Part shown: in pieces, positions 62,584 through 64,000 of the stretch
Position numbering within the stretch: the stretch's first letter is position 1
How the letters are laid out: the number at the start of each line of letters is the position of its first letter
Source: Streptomyces brevispora
GTDB taxonomy: Bacteria > Actinomycetota > Actinomycetes > Streptomycetales > Streptomycetaceae
DNA: 64,000 bases
Reading direction: 5' to 3'
Assembly: GCF_007829885.1 (NCBI RefSeq)
Contig: NZ_VIWW01000001.1
Span: 5,332,001-5,396,000, forward strand
Position numbers and translations under genes: made by a program
The notes under the pieces: model-generated
Told to the model about the DNA's origin: nothing
What the model saw: only the letters and a program-made list of their open reading frames with translations
Databases searched by the model: none

Positions 62584-62963
62584 CTTTTTCGGCAGAATGG
62601 GGTGTGCGGAGTAGGTCTTGAAGATCACTTCCACATGGGGATCGCAGGCCGCACCTGACCGCCCCGCCCTTCGTGGTGCGGTCCCTTCGGCGCCATACGG
62701 ATGTGCTTGCCGCGCGAGTGGTCCGGCACGGGGGCCGGACCACTCCGAAGGCACCGCCGCGGCGGGCCGTTCCGTGTGCGGCGGGTGGTTCGGGTCAGGG
62801 CTGCCGTCCTGCTGAAGACCGGAGACCGGAGACCGGAGGCCGGGCACCGGAGACTGCAGGCTGAAGCCCCAGGCGCCTTAGGGAAGTTGGGCGACGGCGT
62901 CGTCGTCGGCTTCGGCGATCGTCCGGGTGGTGAAGCGGACCCGCCGCCTCCGCGCTCAGCCGG
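62584..62963. other. Intergenic region with a hairpin
   Basis: 380 bases between the phosphatase start and the PhoX-like stop. Apart from the terminator at 62716-62745 and short GGAGACC repeats around 62815-62855 I see no gene. Confidence 0.5.
62716..62745 (-). terminator. Terminator downstream of the PhoX-like gene
   Basis: Perfect arms GAGTGGTCCGGC/GCCGGACCACTC around a six-base loop. Confidence 0.65.
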
Positions 62964-64000
62964 TCAGCGCCACGGCCCGGTGACCGCGAACGTCGTCCCA
63001 GGGGTGTAGCAGTTCATGAACATCGTCGCGTAGTCCGGTGCGAACGTGACGCCGGCGAACTCGCCCCACTCCGGCTCCTCGGGCGTTCCGATGTTCTGCC
63101 TGCCGCGCGCCATCGGGTACACCTCACCGCGCCTGGTCAGGCCGAACACGTGCTGGGCGCCGCCGCCGTCCTCGCACACCATCAGGCCGCCGTCGGAGGC
63201 CAGACAGATGTTGTCCGGGGACTCGCCCGGCAGGTGGATGTCCGTACCCGGTCCGAAGACGATGACCAGCGTCAGCCGGCGCCGCTGCGGCTCGTACCGC
63301 CAGACCTGGCCGAAGTGGTCGGCCGCCGATCCCTCGGAGCTGTGCGCGAAGCTGGAGACGAAGTAGACGCACGAACCACCCCAGTAGCAGCCCTCCAGCT
63401 TCTGGGCATGGGTGATGCCCTTCGGCCCGAAGTCCTGGAACCGGACGGGGGTCTCGGCAGCCTGCGGATCCGGCACGGGGACCCACTCGATGCCCTCGAA
63501 GCTCGTCCCCGTCTCCTGGACGGCGGAGAGGTCGGGGACGCCCGGCACCCGCATGGCCTCCAGTCGGCCGCCGGCCCTGAGGGAACCGGTGCCGCCGAGC
63601 GGTTTCCTGGGCAGGAAGCGGTAGAAGAGCCCGAACGGTTTCTCGAACGCGTCCTCGGTCTCGTACACGACGCCGTTGTGCGGATCGATCGCGATCGCCT
63701 CGTGCTGGAAGCGGCCCATCGCGGTCAGCGGTACGGCTCCGGTGCGGCGCGGGTCGGCGCCGTCCACCTCGAAGATGTAGCCGTGGTCCTTGGTGTAGCC
63801 GTTGGTGCCGGCCTTGTCCTCGGTCTCCTCGCAGGTCAGCCAGGTGTCCCAAGGGGTGCGCCCGCCCGCGCAGTTCACCGCCGTACCGGCGATCGCGACG
63901 CGTTCGCCGAGTACGCGGTTGTCGCCGTCGAGCTCCAGGGCCGTGCAGCCGCCCTTGCCCATCGGGTCGTAGGTGAGGCCCTCGACGGTCGGGACGGCGA
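62964..64000 (-). CDS. PhoX-like (DUF839) phosphatase, partial at the window end
   Basis: At least 345 residues, open to position 64000, so the N-terminus lies outside. PhoX/DUF839 features: CAGGRTPWDTWLTCEETEDK, GRFQHEAIAIDPHNGVVYET, GGSCVYFVSSFAHSSEGSAA and PGESPDNICLASDGGLMVCE. Known PhoX enzymes are Tat-exported, Ca/Fe-dependent alkaline phosphatases that free phosphate from organic esters. The missing N-terminus would show the Tat signal. The stop follows TFAVTGPWR. Likely phosphate-regulated, but no upstream sequence is available to look for a PHO box. Confidence 0.88.
   Translation of the reverse strand, partial: AVPTVEGLTYDPMGKGGCTALELDGDNRVLGERVAIAGTAVNCAGGRTPWDTWLTCEETEDKAGTNGYTKDHGYIFEVDGADPRRTGAVPLTAMGRFQHEAIAIDPHNGVVYETEDAFEKPFGLFYRFLPRKPLGGTGSLRAGGRLEAMRVPGVPDLSAVQETGTSFEGIEWVPVPDPQAAETPVRFQDFGPKGITHAQKLEGCYWGGSCVYFVSSFAHSSEGSAADHFGQVWRYEPQRRRLTLVIVFGPGTDIHLPGESPDNICLASDGGLMVCEDGGGAQHVFGLTRRGEVYPMARGRQNIGTPEEPEWGEFAGVTFAPDYATMFMNCYTPGTTFAVTGPWR

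Overview
This is high-GC actinobacterial DNA, almost certainly a Streptomyces chromosome. Third codon positions are strongly GC-rich, GTG starts are common, several genes sit directly behind a -10 element (leaderless), and the gene content is typical of the genus: WhiI, XRE/DUF397 pairs, ROK-controlled sugar operons and CebR-type sites. From memory, the order MurA2 - aconitase - NgcEFG - Rok7B7 - XylFGH - Dxs - FadB/thiolase - RNase D - WhiI - HemE - HemY - HemQ follows the S. coelicolor SCO5998-SCO6050 region. No search was run to confirm this.

Layout. (1) 0.5-2.0 kb: an HTH-MurA fusion (minus strand). (2) 2.3-10.2 kb: accessory DNA between the MurA-like gene and aconitase. It holds a MOSC protein, an M20 amidohydrolase coupled to a TRIC-type channel, a DinB protein, a VOC protein, a methyltransferase and a small membrane protein, mixed with decayed pieces of a serine recombinase, an ISAzo13-type transposase, an AraC regulator and an MMPL transporter. 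(3) 10.2-13.2 kb: acnA with a promoter, an 18-bp palindrome and an iron-box-like site. (4) 13.2-24 kb: exported proteins. Two tandem FG-GAP-type proteins, a histidine phosphatase, a DUF397/XRE pair, an AA10 lytic polysaccharide monooxygenase behind a perfect CebR box, a GH18 chitinase wreck and a large GH92 alpha-mannosidase. (5) 24-33 kb: aminosugar and xylose uptake, with ngcEFG (no ATPase gene), the ROK regulator rok7B7 and xylFGH. (6) 33-39.2 kb: dxs, an APC permease, an LCP protein and a propeller-like protein. (7) 39.4-45 kb: beta-oxidation pair, RNase D and the sporulation regulator whiI. (8) 45-52 kb: DUF3000 and haem genes hemE, hemY and hemQ around a CoA-disulfide-reductase-like enzyme and a DUF4349 lipoprotein. 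(9) 52-58 kb: a DUF692 enzyme coupled to a membrane protein with a Cys/Gly/Ser repeat tail, a Pth2-like hydrolase, an AIM24 protein and a polysaccharide deacetylase. (10) 58.4-59.6 kb: four truncated genes abutting each other. (11) 59.7-64 kb: a multidomain SpoIIE-type phosphatase and a PhoX-like protein cut by the window end.

How the genes work together. One theme is polymer use: LPMO, the former chitinase, mannosidase, and chitobiose/GlcNAc and xylose uptake, under sugar-responsive repressors (CebR box seen; DasR-like, LacI-type and ROK inferred). A second is iron and haem: an aconitase with an iron-box-like site and the coproporphyrin-dependent haem branch. A third is development: whiI with a sigma-WhiG promoter, and a TTA codon in the LPMO that implies bldA control. 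The most unusual unit is the DUF692 + Cys-tail pair at 52.8-55.2 kb, which looks like a peptide-modifying multinuclear-iron oxidase next to a candidate membrane-anchored substrate.
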